From a virus: a stretch of DNA of 31,330 nucleotides. A program made the translations under genes and the position numbers. Position 1 is the stretch's first letter. Every line of letters starts with the position of its first letter. Shown here one piece after another: positions 6,116-13,744 of the stretch. The notes under the pieces were generated by a model, which worked only from the letters and a program-made list of their open reading frames with translations, did not search any database and was not told the DNA's origin. The DNA lies in IMG/VR virus record IMGVR_UViG_3300045051_000248, positions 1 to 31,330 of that record; one strand, given 5' to 3'.

Positions 6116-8092
6116 GTGGCAATTAATCTCCCGACTGTAACTCTCACCGGGGATGGTGCGTTAGGTTCGTGGACTACCAACGCCGGGGCCACCAGCAATC
6201 TCTATCAGTGCATCGACGAGGGCGGCGATAGTCCGAATGATGCGGATTACATCAAATGCGCCAACGATGTTAATAACAACCGCTACTATGTAAGCCTCTC
6301 CGATATGCCAGCGGACTTCGGTTCGTTGGCAACCATCGAGGTACGGTTCCGTTACCGCATGAGTGCGGCGGCTCCTGCCAATCCTGACACCTACACATTA
6401 CGTGCTGACGTTTGGACTTCGGGTGCCGGATCGGTGTGTCTCGCCACGGGTGCGGGCGCGACGGCCCAGCAGATAGCCTCGGGCAGCAGTCTACCGACCA
6501 GTTGGACCGATAGCGGTTGGATCAGCATTGCCGTTGTCAACACACCGGACAACAACAAAACCAAGTGGAATCTGGCCCAGCTTAGTATCCGGCAAGACTG
6601 GACCATCAACAGCACCACAGACGCACGGCACCTTGAAGTTTCTGCTGTTGAGGTTCGAGGTACATACAACCCAGCACTATCGGCTTTGGTTCCAACCAGT
6701 GACAATACAATCAATGGGTGGCGCACCTACGCCGAAGGCTCATCAAACCTGTATTCCTTCGTAGACGACCCTATCGCGAGTCCGGTAGATACGAACGACT
6801 ACATCCATGCCGCAACGGACACCAACAACTCTGAAATCCGTCTGAACATTTCGGACATGCCCACCGACTTTGAGTCGATGGCCGCTGTCAATGTCACGGT
6901 TCGTTATTGTTTAAACGCGAGTCCTCCGGGTTCCAATAAAGATACCTACGGTCTACAAGCCAAGATCATGGCCGCTAACGGTACAACGGTGCTGGCGGCA
7001 GCGGCGTCAGGTGGAACCTATCAGAGTGTAGTTGCAGCCACGACAACCATGCCAACCACGTGGACGAACTCTAGTCAGATTGGGTTTGCCTACGTCAATA
7101 CGGCAGCAACTAAATCCGATTGGGACGGAGCACTGCTGTTCTTGAACCAAACCTATACCGCAGCAAGTACCGGCGATACCCATCACATTCGGGTGTCAAG
7201 TGTTGAAGTGGGTGGCGGCTATGTTGCCGGTAATGCGAAGTCTGGTGGTAGTGAAGTCATCCTGACCTATACCACCGAACAGGCAGGCCAAAAGGCTGGC
7301 AAGGGTGGTGCCACAATCAACATCGCGATTATCACCGAACAGTTGGGTCACAAGACGGCGGCTCAGGGCGGCAGCACGATCAACATTGCGATCCCAACGG
7401 AACAGTCCGGGAAGAAATCGGGCCGGGGCAGTAGCGAAGTTGCGATCACGATCATTCAAGAGGGCGGCGGTATGCGCCTTCGTGGTGGTGGTAGCACCAT
7501 CAACGTAGCAATCATTACCGAACAGGCCGGTAAGAAGTCCAGCCGTAACGGAAGCACCCTAACGATTGCAATCCCCACTGAACAGGCCGGTAGAAAAAGT
7601 GCTAAAGGTGGCGCACAGCTTACCATCGGTATTCCGGTTGAGGGAGCGGGCAAGACGGCCCGGTCAGGCGCATCGCAGATCAACATCGCGATTGTCAATG
7701 AAGGTGCCGGTCGTTCCACAAGACGGGGCGGCACTACAGTCAACACGGCAATCATCACCGAACAAACCGGGAAAAAGACGGGTCGTGGTGGCGCAGAGGT
7801 TGTAATCAGTATCGTTCAAGAGGGTGCCGGTCGTGCCTCGTTACCCGGCTCGGGCGGATCAACCGCGATCATCAACATTCTATGCGCGGCTCAGGGTAGC
7901 AAAGGCGGGCAAGGTAGCTCCGAACGCAGCACCGTCATCGTAGTTGAGGGCGCAGGTATAAAACGTGGCCGGGGCGGCTCCACACTCACGATCACAATTG
8001 CCGTCGAAGGTGCAGGCCGCGTACCTCCTCCTCCTCCGCCCCCAGTGTTCAAACGGCGGTGGGACCGTCATTTCTACCGGAACATTCCCTAA
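6116..8092 (+). CDS. Tail fibre-like protein with 13 cationic repeats (658 aa)
   Basis: The start is GTG. Residues about 5-185 and 190-375 are two related beta-rich domains (both with NLYxxxDE/DD, DxxYIxxAxDxNN, SDMPxDFxS, VRxRY/VRYC, TYxLxA). Residues 376-635 (7241-8020) are about 13 repeats of about 20 residues of the type GGSTINIAIITEQAGKKSGR, each with an alternating hydrophobic strand, a TEQ or EGAG turn and a basic patch. The C-terminus has seven prolines and a basic tail. The repeats could form a solenoid shaft; the positive charge may bind lipopolysaccharide, teichoic acid or DNA. Likely a virion fibre. Inference beyond repeat structure is weak. Confidence 0.7.
   Translation: MAINLPTVTLTGDGALGSWTTNAGATSNLYQCIDEGGDSPNDADYIKCANDVNNNRYYVSLSDMPADFGSLATIEVRFRYRMSAAAPANPDTYTLRADVWTSGAGSVCLATGAGATAQQIASGSSLPTSWTDSGWISIAVVNTPDNNKTKWNLAQLSIRQDWTINSTTDARHLEVSAVEVRGTYNPALSALVPTSDNTINGWRTYAEGSSNLYSFVDDPIASPVDTNDYIHAATDTNNSEIRLNISDMPTDFESMAAVNVTVRYCLNASPPGSNKDTYGLQAKIMAANGTTVLAAAASGGTYQSVVAATTTMPTTWTNSSQIGFAYVNTAATKSDWDGALLFLNQTYTAASTGDTHHIRVSSVEVGGGYVAGNAKSGGSEVILTYTTEQAGQKAGKGGATINIAIITEQLGHKTAAQGGSTINIAIPTEQSGKKSGRGSSEVAITIIQEGGGMRLRGGGSTINVAIITEQAGKKSSRNGSTLTIAIPTEQAGRKSAKGGAQLTIGIPVEGAGKTARSGASQINIAIVNEGAGRSTRRGGTTVNTAIITEQTGKKTGRGGAEVVISIVQEGAGRASLPGSGGSTAIINILCAAQGSKGGQGSSERSTVIVVEGAGIKRGRGGSTLTITIAVEGAGRVPPPPPPPVFKRRWDRHFYRNIP
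6909..6916. repeat. GTTTAAAC palindrome 3
   Basis: In the 658-residue fibre gene, read TGT TTA AAC GCG (Cys-Leu-Asn-Ala). Confidence 0.9.
7241..8020 (+). repeat. About 13 tandem coding repeats of about 60 bases
   Basis: Successive units encode ATINIAIITEQ, STINIAIPTEQ, SEVAITIIQEG, STINVAIITEQ, STLTIAIPTEQ, AQLTIGIPVEG, SQINIAIVNEG, TTVNTAIITEQ and so on, each followed by a Lys/Arg-Gly turn. DNA identity between units is moderate, so the array is old and held by protein selection. Confidence 0.8.
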
Positions 8093-8093
8093 C

Positions 8094-8134
8094 TTGCGTC
8101 CCTGAAAACCTCGGCACGTGCGGAAGCACGCGCC
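8094..8134 (+). terminator. TTGCGTCCC module and hairpin before terminase
   Basis: TTGCGTCCC (8094-8102) starts one base after the upstream stop codon; GAAAACCTC follows, then hairpin CGTGC-GGAA-GCACG (8117-8130), extended by GGC/GCC around one mismatch. The loop is a GNRA tetraloop. No T-run follows, so if this is a terminator it is not of the simple T-tail kind. Confidence 0.5.
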
Positions 8135-8145
8135 TAATTACCCTG

Positions 8146-8151
8146 TAAACT
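8146..8151 (+). promoter_or_regulatory. TAAACT promoter motif, leaderless terminase mRNA
   Basis: CCTGTAAACTAGGGAT runs directly into ATG at 8158, exactly 6 bases after the hexamer. TG before the hexamer makes an extended -10. No separate ribosome site exists. Confidence 0.6.
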
Positions 8152-8157
8152 AGGGAT

Positions 8158-9039
8158 ATGGGGGCATACCGAGATTCACTATTACCCCGCATCGTCATCC
8201 CTGACACTGAAACCCTAAAGAAGACGTGGTTCCAGCTTGGCAGTGCGAAGTTCCAAGTATTGCCCAAACAGTTTGAGTTTTTGGCCGCGCAGGAACAATT
8301 CCTCGGCTACCTCGGGGGATATGGTTCCGGCAAGACGGCAATCGGCGTCATCAAAGCCGCGATGCTTTCCATGATCCCGAACAACCGTGGGATCGTGGGT
8401 CGTTTAAACGGCACGGACCTTGACGAAACTGCAAAGCGCGATCTGATCGACTTCCTTCATGAAGCGGAGCTATTGAAGGTTCCGCCGAACTCCAAGAACA
8501 ACCGGGCCATTGTCTACTGTGTCGATCCGATCACCGGCAAGAACCTTGGATACACGTCCGAGATTGGCTTTATGCACTTAGACGATCCGTGGCACATCCG
8601 AGGCCGACATTTAGGCTGGGCGTGGATTGACGAGGGTTCCGAAGTTCACCGGGCGGCATGGCAGAACCTTATCGGACGACTTCGTTTACCGGCAGCACGG
8701 CAACTCTACCGCATGATGGTGACCGGCAACCCAGACGGCCATAACTGGATCTACGACTTTTTCTTCAATCAAGAAATTATCGAAAACATGATCTGCGGTT
8801 TACCGACTTGCAAATTGTCAGACAAGGAATGCAACAAACAGATGCGCTTGAAACGGCGCGGTGTTCATTGCTCCTCCCTTGAGAACTACTTTCTACCACC
8901 CGAGTACTTGCAGAACATGCTCCACAGTTTTTCGGAAGAAGAACGCCGACGCTACATTGACGCAGAGTTCGAGTGCTTCGAGGGTCAGATTTATAAGGAG
9001 TTTTCCTCAGATATGCACGTACTAAGGCAGGCCGCGTAA
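8158..9039 (+). CDS. Large terminase, ATPase half
   Basis: 293 residues with the packaging motor ATPase motifs: Walker A GGYGSGKT (53-60), Walker B AWIDEG (155-160, catalytic Glu159) and the coupling segment TGNPDGHNW (189-197). It powers DNA translocation into the head at the portal. The protein ends right after the linker (FEGQIYKEFSSDMHVL), where a normal terminase continues into its nuclease domain. Here a stop codon follows, overlapping the next ATG by one base (TAATG). Full-length terminases are about 450-600 residues; the two genes together make 539. The mRNA appears leaderless. Confidence 0.92.
   Translation: MGAYRDSLLPRIVIPDTETLKKTWFQLGSAKFQVLPKQFEFLAAQEQFLGYLGGYGSGKTAIGVIKAAMLSMIPNNRGIVGRLNGTDLDETAKRDLIDFLHEAELLKVPPNSKNNRAIVYCVDPITGKNLGYTSEIGFMHLDDPWHIRGRHLGWAWIDEGSEVHRAAWQNLIGRLRLPAARQLYRMMVTGNPDGHNWIYDFFFNQEIIENMICGLPTCKLSDKECNKQMRLKRRGVHCSSLENYFLPPEYLQNMLHSFSEEERRRYIDAEFECFEGQIYKEFSSDMHVLRQAA
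8402..8409. repeat. GTTTAAAC palindrome 4
   Basis: In the terminase ATPase gene, read CGT TTA AAC GGC (Arg-Leu-Asn-Gly); ten-base palindrome CGTTTAAACG. Confidence 0.9.
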
Positions 9040-9779
9040 TGGCATACGAAGGGTGGACTTGGCCCCGGCCTCCACGAGAATGGCCCCGAGGATTGGCGAT
9101 AGACGTTGGCGGCACGTCCCCGTGGTCGTGGCTGTTCCTAGCGATTGATCCCGATCAAAACGTCATTGTGTATCACGAGATTTATAAGGCCACGACTTTG
9201 ATCGAGGATCTGGTAAAGGAAGCGAAGCCGTGGATGGCTGATCAAGAAGGCAGGCCATACGAGTTCAAATTCAAGTGCATCGACGCGGCCAACAAGATTG
9301 CAGCCGACGACATCCGGCGTAAGGGCATCACTCTCACCAATGCGATCAAGATCAACAAGCTAACCTCGATACATCGTTTAAACGGGTACCTGCACCCCAA
9401 TCCCATTCATGCTTTTCCCCAGTGGCACCCGCTGGCCGGGCAGGCCGGATCACCCCGGCTGTTCATCATGTCCAGTTGCAAGGGATTAATCAAAGAATTA
9501 CCCCAGCAACGATGGAAGCAGAACTCGACTGGGACCAGCATGAAGGACGAACCAGACCCCAATATAGCGGATCACAGTGTGGACGCCCTACTATATGCGC
9601 TCAGGCAGCTTCCCCCGCCGTATGACCTAAAGCCTGTCCCACCAAGCAAGAAGGGCGAGGACATCGACTTGAGAAGCAAGTTGTATTGGATCGACGTGAA
9701 AAAACAGAAGGAGAAATACGAGACTTCCAACCGCATACCTTACCGGCTCACTCGCGGGGGAATCAATATACTCGGTTAA
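9039..9779 (+). CDS. Large terminase, nuclease half
   Basis: 246 residues corresponding to the C-terminal RNase H-fold nuclease of terminases, which cuts the concatemer. Acidic metal ligands are visible: Asp22 in GLAIDVGG, Asp82 in FKCIDAANK and Asp182 in DHSVDALLYAL. It is in a different frame from the ATPase half. This frame is open upstream only to 8997, and no classic slippery heptamer is seen in 8997-9036, so coupled re-initiation at TAATG is more likely than frameshifting. A GTTTAAAC site lies at 9376-9383. Confidence 0.88.
   Translation: MAYEGWTWPRPPREWPRGLAIDVGGTSPWSWLFLAIDPDQNVIVYHEIYKATTLIEDLVKEAKPWMADQEGRPYEFKFKCIDAANKIAADDIRRKGITLTNAIKINKLTSIHRLNGYLHPNPIHAFPQWHPLAGQAGSPRLFIMSSCKGLIKELPQQRWKQNSTGTSMKDEPDPNIADHSVDALLYALRQLPPPYDLKPVPPSKKGEDIDLRSKLYWIDVKKQKEKYETSNRIPYRLTRGGINILG
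9376..9383. repeat. GTTTAAAC palindrome 5
   Basis: In the terminase nuclease gene, read CGT TTA AAC GGG; again CGTTTAAACG. Confidence 0.9.
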
Positions 9780-9782
9780 ACT
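9777..9782 (+). promoter_or_regulatory. TAAACT promoter motif overlapping terminase stop
   Basis: The TAA stop of the nuclease gene forms the first three bases of TAAACT. ATG of the next small gene follows 6 bases after the hexamer (9789), again giving a predicted leaderless start. Confidence 0.55.
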
Positions 9783-9788
9783 ATAAAT

Positions 9789-9965
9789 ATGGTGGCAATT
9801 ATCGTCTTATCAATTATCTGCATCGGTCAATTTGCAATTATTTTTGCACTTTTGAACCGGCTGTTACGGCAGGCAAACGTACAAACCATGACTATCCCTA
9901 TGCCTAAGACGGCAGAACCGCCAAAGGAAATTAAACGGCCCGTATTTTCGGTGCCGTTGACGTGA
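9789..9965 (+). CDS. Small single-pass membrane protein (58 aa)
   Basis: It reads MVAIIVLSIICIGQFAIIFALLN, one long hydrophobic helix, followed by a basic, proline-rich cytoplasm-like tail (RLLRQ, KTAEPPKEIKRPVF). It lies between terminase and portal and starts 6 bases after a promoter motif. Function unknown: a holin-like or envelope-interacting peptide is possible, but its place between packaging and portal genes is unusual for lysis. Confidence 0.65.
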   Translation: MVAIIVLSIICIGQFAIIFALLNRLLRQANVQTMTIPMPKTAEPPKEIKRPVFSVPLT

Positions 9966-9973
9966 GGTAACGT

Positions 9974-12208
9974 ATGGCTGGTGTAGTCGAAACCCTAACC
10001 TCGAAGTTAGGTGTACCGGGGCGGCGGAAATATGACGTTGAGAAGACGTTACCGGCGTTCCCCAACATGACGGTGCGGGAGAAGCTGTTACGCATTGCTT
10101 TGGACATCGGACTGATGGACAAGCAGTCCAAGCAACGTCACAAGTTGGTGTGGTACCTGATGGCTTTGTACTACTCCGGCTACCAGAACGTCGAACTCAA
10201 CGAATCCGGCGATGCCATTGATGTTCACGAGAGGGAAGACTTCTACGTTGAGAATCAATTCCGGCGTCACTGCGATACGGTAATCCAGATCCTCAACAAC
10301 CTCGAAAGTGATGTGATCGTTCGCCCGGCCTCCGACACTCCGTCCGACATTGCAACCTCGCGTGTGGCCGATCCGGTGTTGTCGATGCAGAAAGACACGA
10401 TTGGATACGACCGGCTTCGGCACATGAAGAACCTAAACAAAGTGTTGTTTGGAACTTCATATCAGTTTGTCGATTACGTGACCGATGCGAAGTACGGCAC
10501 GGTCCTGTCCCCTAAGTACGACTACGAAGAAATAGATGACCCGACCGACGAATCCGATGACCCCGTTCAGATGATGACGAAGGTCTTCACGGGCATGGAG
10601 AAGCGCAACCGTGGATCGGAAGTTGGCGTGGTGTGTAGCCCACTCGAAGTGGATGCGCCAAATGACATACTGGGCGGCTTCGAGAATATCCCCTATCTAC
10701 GATGGCACACACGGCACCTGATGGAACGGCTCAACTATGTGTATCCGGGTTTAAACGCAGGTAGTACCAGTTCTATCGAAGAAGACTTAGCCTCCATGTA
10801 CATGGAGAACCTTGCCAACCTACCGGGCAACATCCTTGGCGACATTGGCAGCACGCACGCGGGCACCAACACGGCCTTGAAGGGTGAGTTGGTCCGCACA
10901 TGGATTAAACCGTGCATGTTCCGTGGGGACAAACAGCTTGAAGGTCAGTTCCCAGATGGAGTGCAGGTTATCACTGTCAACGGCAGGATGGCCGACTTTT
11001 ACGGTGAGGACTTGAATGACCACTGGACACAAGAAGTTCTGATACCCGTTCCAGCTTCATTGCTGGGCGATGGTTTGTATGACGCGGTTCAGATTCAAGA
11101 CCAGATTAACGAGATGGACTCTCTGTTGATCCGGCACACCCGTTACACCACGGTTGGGCACAAGCTGTATGACTCCACAGTCTTCGATCCGAAAGTGATT
11201 AAAAACGATCCGGCCAATGGCTGGATACCCGGCACTCCGGGAATGGATAAGAACATCCGTGACGCGGCTATTGATCTTGGGCCGGGCCAACTCAGTCCTG
11301 ATGTGTCCCGTTGGATGCTAACGCAGAAGGACAGCATGGCCGACATGACCAGTGCGTATGACGCGGTATCTGGTAAGAGCACTGGTGCTAACTCACCGTA
11401 CTCCCAGTCCGTGTATTTAACCGAACGTGCTCAAGGCCGCTGGGCGAACAGCACGAAGTACAACCGTCCAGCATTGCAGCGGTTCAACCGGCAACTCTTG
11501 CAGCTTGCCAAGGACAACTGGATTGATGAACGCACTCGCGCAATCAAAGAGAACACGGGCGAGTGGAGCTTCCAGAAGTTCAGCAAGGCCGACCTTCGCG
11601 GCAACGTGGACATTATCCTAACGGATACGGATTTCAAGCCGAAGAACCGCGCTGAACAGCTTCAAGCGTTAATGATGTTGCAACAGATGGCCCCGATCCT
11701 TCCGGCTCTACCACCGAAACAGAAACTCAAGATTGAAGAAACATTGGGACTCCCGGCAGATGCCAATCCCATGAGCACTCAGGTAGCTCGGGCCTACCGG
11801 CATATTGATCGTATTAAACAGGGCATGCCAATTTCTCCGTTGCCGTTCGTGGATGACGCCATGATGCAGATCCCGGTATTCCAAGATTTCCTTGCATCCG
11901 AAGAGGGCGATGCAATCGCGGAACAAGATCCACAGACGTTCGCGAACGTCTACACGTTCATGACCACGTTAATGATGATGGGTATGCAGCAACAGGCTAT
12001 GGTACCCGGTGCAACGGCACAACCGGCCCAGCCGGGTAATGAACCGGGACAAGCACCCGAGGAAAAGGCAAAGAAGCAGCCGGGCGGGCAAGAAGGACAA
12101 CAGGGCGGCGGGCCGAAAGGCGGGCCGAACTCGGCTAACCAGCCACCCGCACAGACACCAGAGAAGGGCGCACCCCCGGTGGAGCCACCTTCTCCGAAAG
12201 GGTTTTAA
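9974..12208 (+). CDS. Portal protein (744 aa)
   Basis: Large portal of podovirus type, assigned from size, composition and position between terminase and scaffold. The N-terminal half has the helical, charged stem-like pattern (REKLLRIALDIGLMDKQSKQRHKLVWYLMALYYSGYQ) and the phrase VENQFRRHCDTVIQILNN typical of portals. A helical region at about residues 450-560 (SAYDAVSGKSTGANSPYSQSVYLTERAQGR) is also portal-like. The last ~70 residues are a low-complexity Gln/Gly/Pro/Lys tail, probably disordered or inside the head. A GAGG ribosome site precedes ATG. The stop overlaps the next promoter. A GTTTAAAC site is at 10749-10756. It forms the DNA gateway and the terminase dock. Confidence 0.85.
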   Translation: MAGVVETLTSKLGVPGRRKYDVEKTLPAFPNMTVREKLLRIALDIGLMDKQSKQRHKLVWYLMALYYSGYQNVELNESGDAIDVHEREDFYVENQFRRHCDTVIQILNNLESDVIVRPASDTPSDIATSRVADPVLSMQKDTIGYDRLRHMKNLNKVLFGTSYQFVDYVTDAKYGTVLSPKYDYEEIDDPTDESDDPVQMMTKVFTGMEKRNRGSEVGVVCSPLEVDAPNDILGGFENIPYLRWHTRHLMERLNYVYPGLNAGSTSSIEEDLASMYMENLANLPGNILGDIGSTHAGTNTALKGELVRTWIKPCMFRGDKQLEGQFPDGVQVITVNGRMADFYGEDLNDHWTQEVLIPVPASLLGDGLYDAVQIQDQINEMDSLLIRHTRYTTVGHKLYDSTVFDPKVIKNDPANGWIPGTPGMDKNIRDAAIDLGPGQLSPDVSRWMLTQKDSMADMTSAYDAVSGKSTGANSPYSQSVYLTERAQGRWANSTKYNRPALQRFNRQLLQLAKDNWIDERTRAIKENTGEWSFQKFSKADLRGNVDIILTDTDFKPKNRAEQLQALMMLQQMAPILPALPPKQKLKIEETLGLPADANPMSTQVARAYRHIDRIKQGMPISPLPFVDDAMMQIPVFQDFLASEEGDAIAEQDPQTFANVYTFMTTLMMMGMQQQAMVPGATAQPAQPGNEPGQAPEEKAKKQPGGQEGQQGGGPKGGPNSANQPPAQTPEKGAPPVEPPSPKGF
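10749..10756. repeat. GTTTAAAC palindrome 6
   Basis: In the portal gene, read GGT TTA AAC GCA (Gly-Leu-Asn-Ala). Confidence 0.9.
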
Positions 12209-12211
12209 ACT
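12206..12211 (+). promoter_or_regulatory. TAAACT promoter motif overlapping portal stop
   Basis: The portal TAA stop is the start of TAAACT. The predicted start G12218 begins GGAGGTAATC and then ATG at 12229: a leader that is just a ribosome site. Confidence 0.55.
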
Positions 12212-12228
12212 AGTAGTGGAGGTAATCA

Positions 12229-13287
12229 ATGAGTAAGGAAGTAACAGGTGCTCCTGCACCAGAAATGACGCTTGAACAGGAATTAGCGGCATTGGATCAA
12301 GAAACAGGCCGGGTACAACCGGCAGAGGTAAAAGAGGAATTGAAACCTGCTACGCCAGTAGCGGGTGCCGATCAGGGCACCAAAACCCAGACCGGCGACG
12401 GGGCACCTAAACCGGCAGCCTCCCCGGAAGCGGGTGCCCCACCCAACCCAGACGAGAAACCGGATGAACTGGAAGCGGCACTCGGGGAAATCGACAAGGA
12501 TAAATCCGAGGAAAAGACCGATCCGCTATCTGTTTTGTCGGCGGAACAACGCGACATTCTCGACTTGGTTCCCAGCAAAGCAATCTTGGATAAAGTAAGC
12601 AGCTACGCCGAAGGTTACAAGACCTTCACCGAGACACTGGGTAAGGGCAACTATGACGAAGCCCTCGACATGCTACAGCGACACAATCCTCGCGCCCTCG
12701 AAGGGCTGATGGAACACCTGTATAACAAGCATGTAACCAGCGAAGAATGGATCAACCGTTGGCTTGCGGAAAAAGAGAACGGGCCGGTCAACAAGACCGT
12801 CCGAAGTTTAGAGGGACGCATACAGCAACTCGAATCCATGCTCCAACAGCAAGCCACGAGCAACAAACAGAACAGTGAACAGGTAAGGATGGGCATGGCC
12901 GCGCAGCAGTACGGCGCACACCTGAAAACCTTGTTCGACCGGATCAAACTGCCCGAGGTTGATCGACGCTACGTGATAGCCGACATCAACGCTCAGGTAC
13001 AAGGTAATCAGGCCATACGTGGGCAGATCCTTAGCGGCAATCCGAAGGCCGTCAATGCGATCTTTACACAGACAGTTCGCGACTACATCAAGCGGGACCA
13101 GCAGCAGACGACCGAAACGGCGGCGGCACTCGGGCAACAAGCGAAAAAGCCGCTCCCGATGCAGGGTGGAATTGTGCCGGAATCCGATCAACTTCCCGAT
13201 GACATTAACCAAGTACCGGCTGAAAAACGGGAGAACTGGGTAGACCAGCAACTCAATAAGCTGTTTGCTCGGAAAGGCAAGAAGTAA
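12229..13287 (+). CDS. Probable capsid scaffold protein (352 aa)
   Basis: An acidic, Glu/Lys/Gln-rich protein between portal and coat genes, the standard scaffold position. The first ~110 residues are disordered-looking (APEMTLEQELAALDQE, GAPPNPDEKPDELEAALGEIDKDK). A helical and coiled-coil middle follows (VRSLEGRIQQLESMLQQQATSNKQNSEQVR), then a basic C-terminal helix (NWVDQQLNKLFARKGKK) of the sort scaffolds use to bind coat protein. A strong ribosome site (GGAGG) precedes ATG. The stop overlaps the next start (TAATG). It is presumably absent from mature heads. Confidence 0.75.
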   Translation: MSKEVTGAPAPEMTLEQELAALDQETGRVQPAEVKEELKPATPVAGADQGTKTQTGDGAPKPAASPEAGAPPNPDEKPDELEAALGEIDKDKSEEKTDPLSVLSAEQRDILDLVPSKAILDKVSSYAEGYKTFTETLGKGNYDEALDMLQRHNPRALEGLMEHLYNKHVTSEEWINRWLAEKENGPVNKTVRSLEGRIQQLESMLQQQATSNKQNSEQVRMGMAAQQYGAHLKTLFDRIKLPEVDRRYVIADINAQVQGNQAIRGQILSGNPKAVNAIFTQTVRDYIKRDQQQTTETAAALGQQAKKPLPMQGGIVPESDQLPDDINQVPAEKRENWVDQQLNKLFARKGKK

Positions 13288-13607
13288 TGTACGCCCGTCA
13301 CACAGACTGGCAGTATTCGCCAGATATTCCGATCCTCGGGCCGATCCTCTGGGTACTCACATGGCCGCTGTCGATGGTTCCTCGAAGCTGGACAGAGTTC
13401 CCCGGTGACCCACCACGGATGTTGATCGGCAACGTCCCGGCGTATGCTCACCTTGACATTACCCCGCCCGGCACATGGGCACTGGTATGGCCCCCGTACA
13501 TCACATTCCAGACTAAGAGCCGCTGGCACTTAGGTTTAGGGGTTCGTTGGGACTACAACGACCATCAATACCACTTCCCGCGCATTACCTTTAAGCGATT
13601 AGGGTAA
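13287..13607 (+). CDS. Trp/Pro-rich protein of unknown function (106 aa)
   Basis: It is translationally coupled to the scaffold gene. Very rich in Trp and Pro, with a hydrophobic stretch (IPILGPILWVLTWPLSMVP, residues 14-32), then beta-like segments (WALVWPPYITF, RWHLGLGVRWDY) and a basic end. Not recognised. The single hydrophobic stretch is broken by prolines, so a membrane segment is doubtful. Position between scaffold and coat suggests a head assembly role. Confidence 0.6.
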   Translation: MYARHTDWQYSPDIPILGPILWVLTWPLSMVPRSWTEFPGDPPRMLIGNVPAYAHLDITPPGTWALVWPPYITFQTKSRWHLGLGVRWDYNDHQYHFPRITFKRLG

Positions 13608-13609
13608 CT

Positions 13610-13646
13610 TTGCGTCCCCAAAACTCGGGGGTATGAAATACCCCCG
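13610..13646 (+). terminator. TTGCGTCCC module and strong hairpin before coat gene
   Basis: TTGCGTCCC (13610-13618) starts two bases after a stop codon, followed by AAAACTC and a perfect 9-bp hairpin CGGGGGTAT-GAA-ATACCCCCG (13626-13646). This is the cleanest copy of the module. CGTTTACC follows rather than a T-run. Confidence 0.6.
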
Positions 13647-13670
13647 TTTACCTCATTTTCCGATTTCATG

Positions 13671-13678
13671 GTTTAAAC
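13671..13678. repeat. GTTTAAAC palindrome 7
   Basis: Intergenic; contains the coat gene promoter hexamer TAAACT shifted by three bases. Confidence 0.9.
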
Positions 13679-13679
13679 T
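13674..13679 (+). promoter_or_regulatory. TAAACT promoter motif of the coat protein gene
   Basis: TAAACT lies inside a GTTTAAAC palindrome (13671-13678). The predicted start is A13686. The leader before ATG at 13745 is 59 bases, the second longest in the window, and can fold near the start codon: AAATTC (13713-13718) with GAATTT (13739-13744), enclosing TTTTC/GAAAA. Confidence 0.55.
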
Positions 13680-13744
13680 AAGTACATAGAGTCCGTTTCG
13701 GGTTGCGGCTTTAAATTCAATTTGTTTTCTAGGGAAAAGAATTT

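Noticed and set aside
7241-8020. CRISPR-like array
   Set aside because: The repeats are in-frame protein repeats without constant DNA repeats or unique spacers.
8997-9036. Programmed -1 frameshift joining the terminase halves
   Set aside because: The frame allows it, but no slippery heptamer or following stem is visible; TAATG coupling explains the layout more simply.
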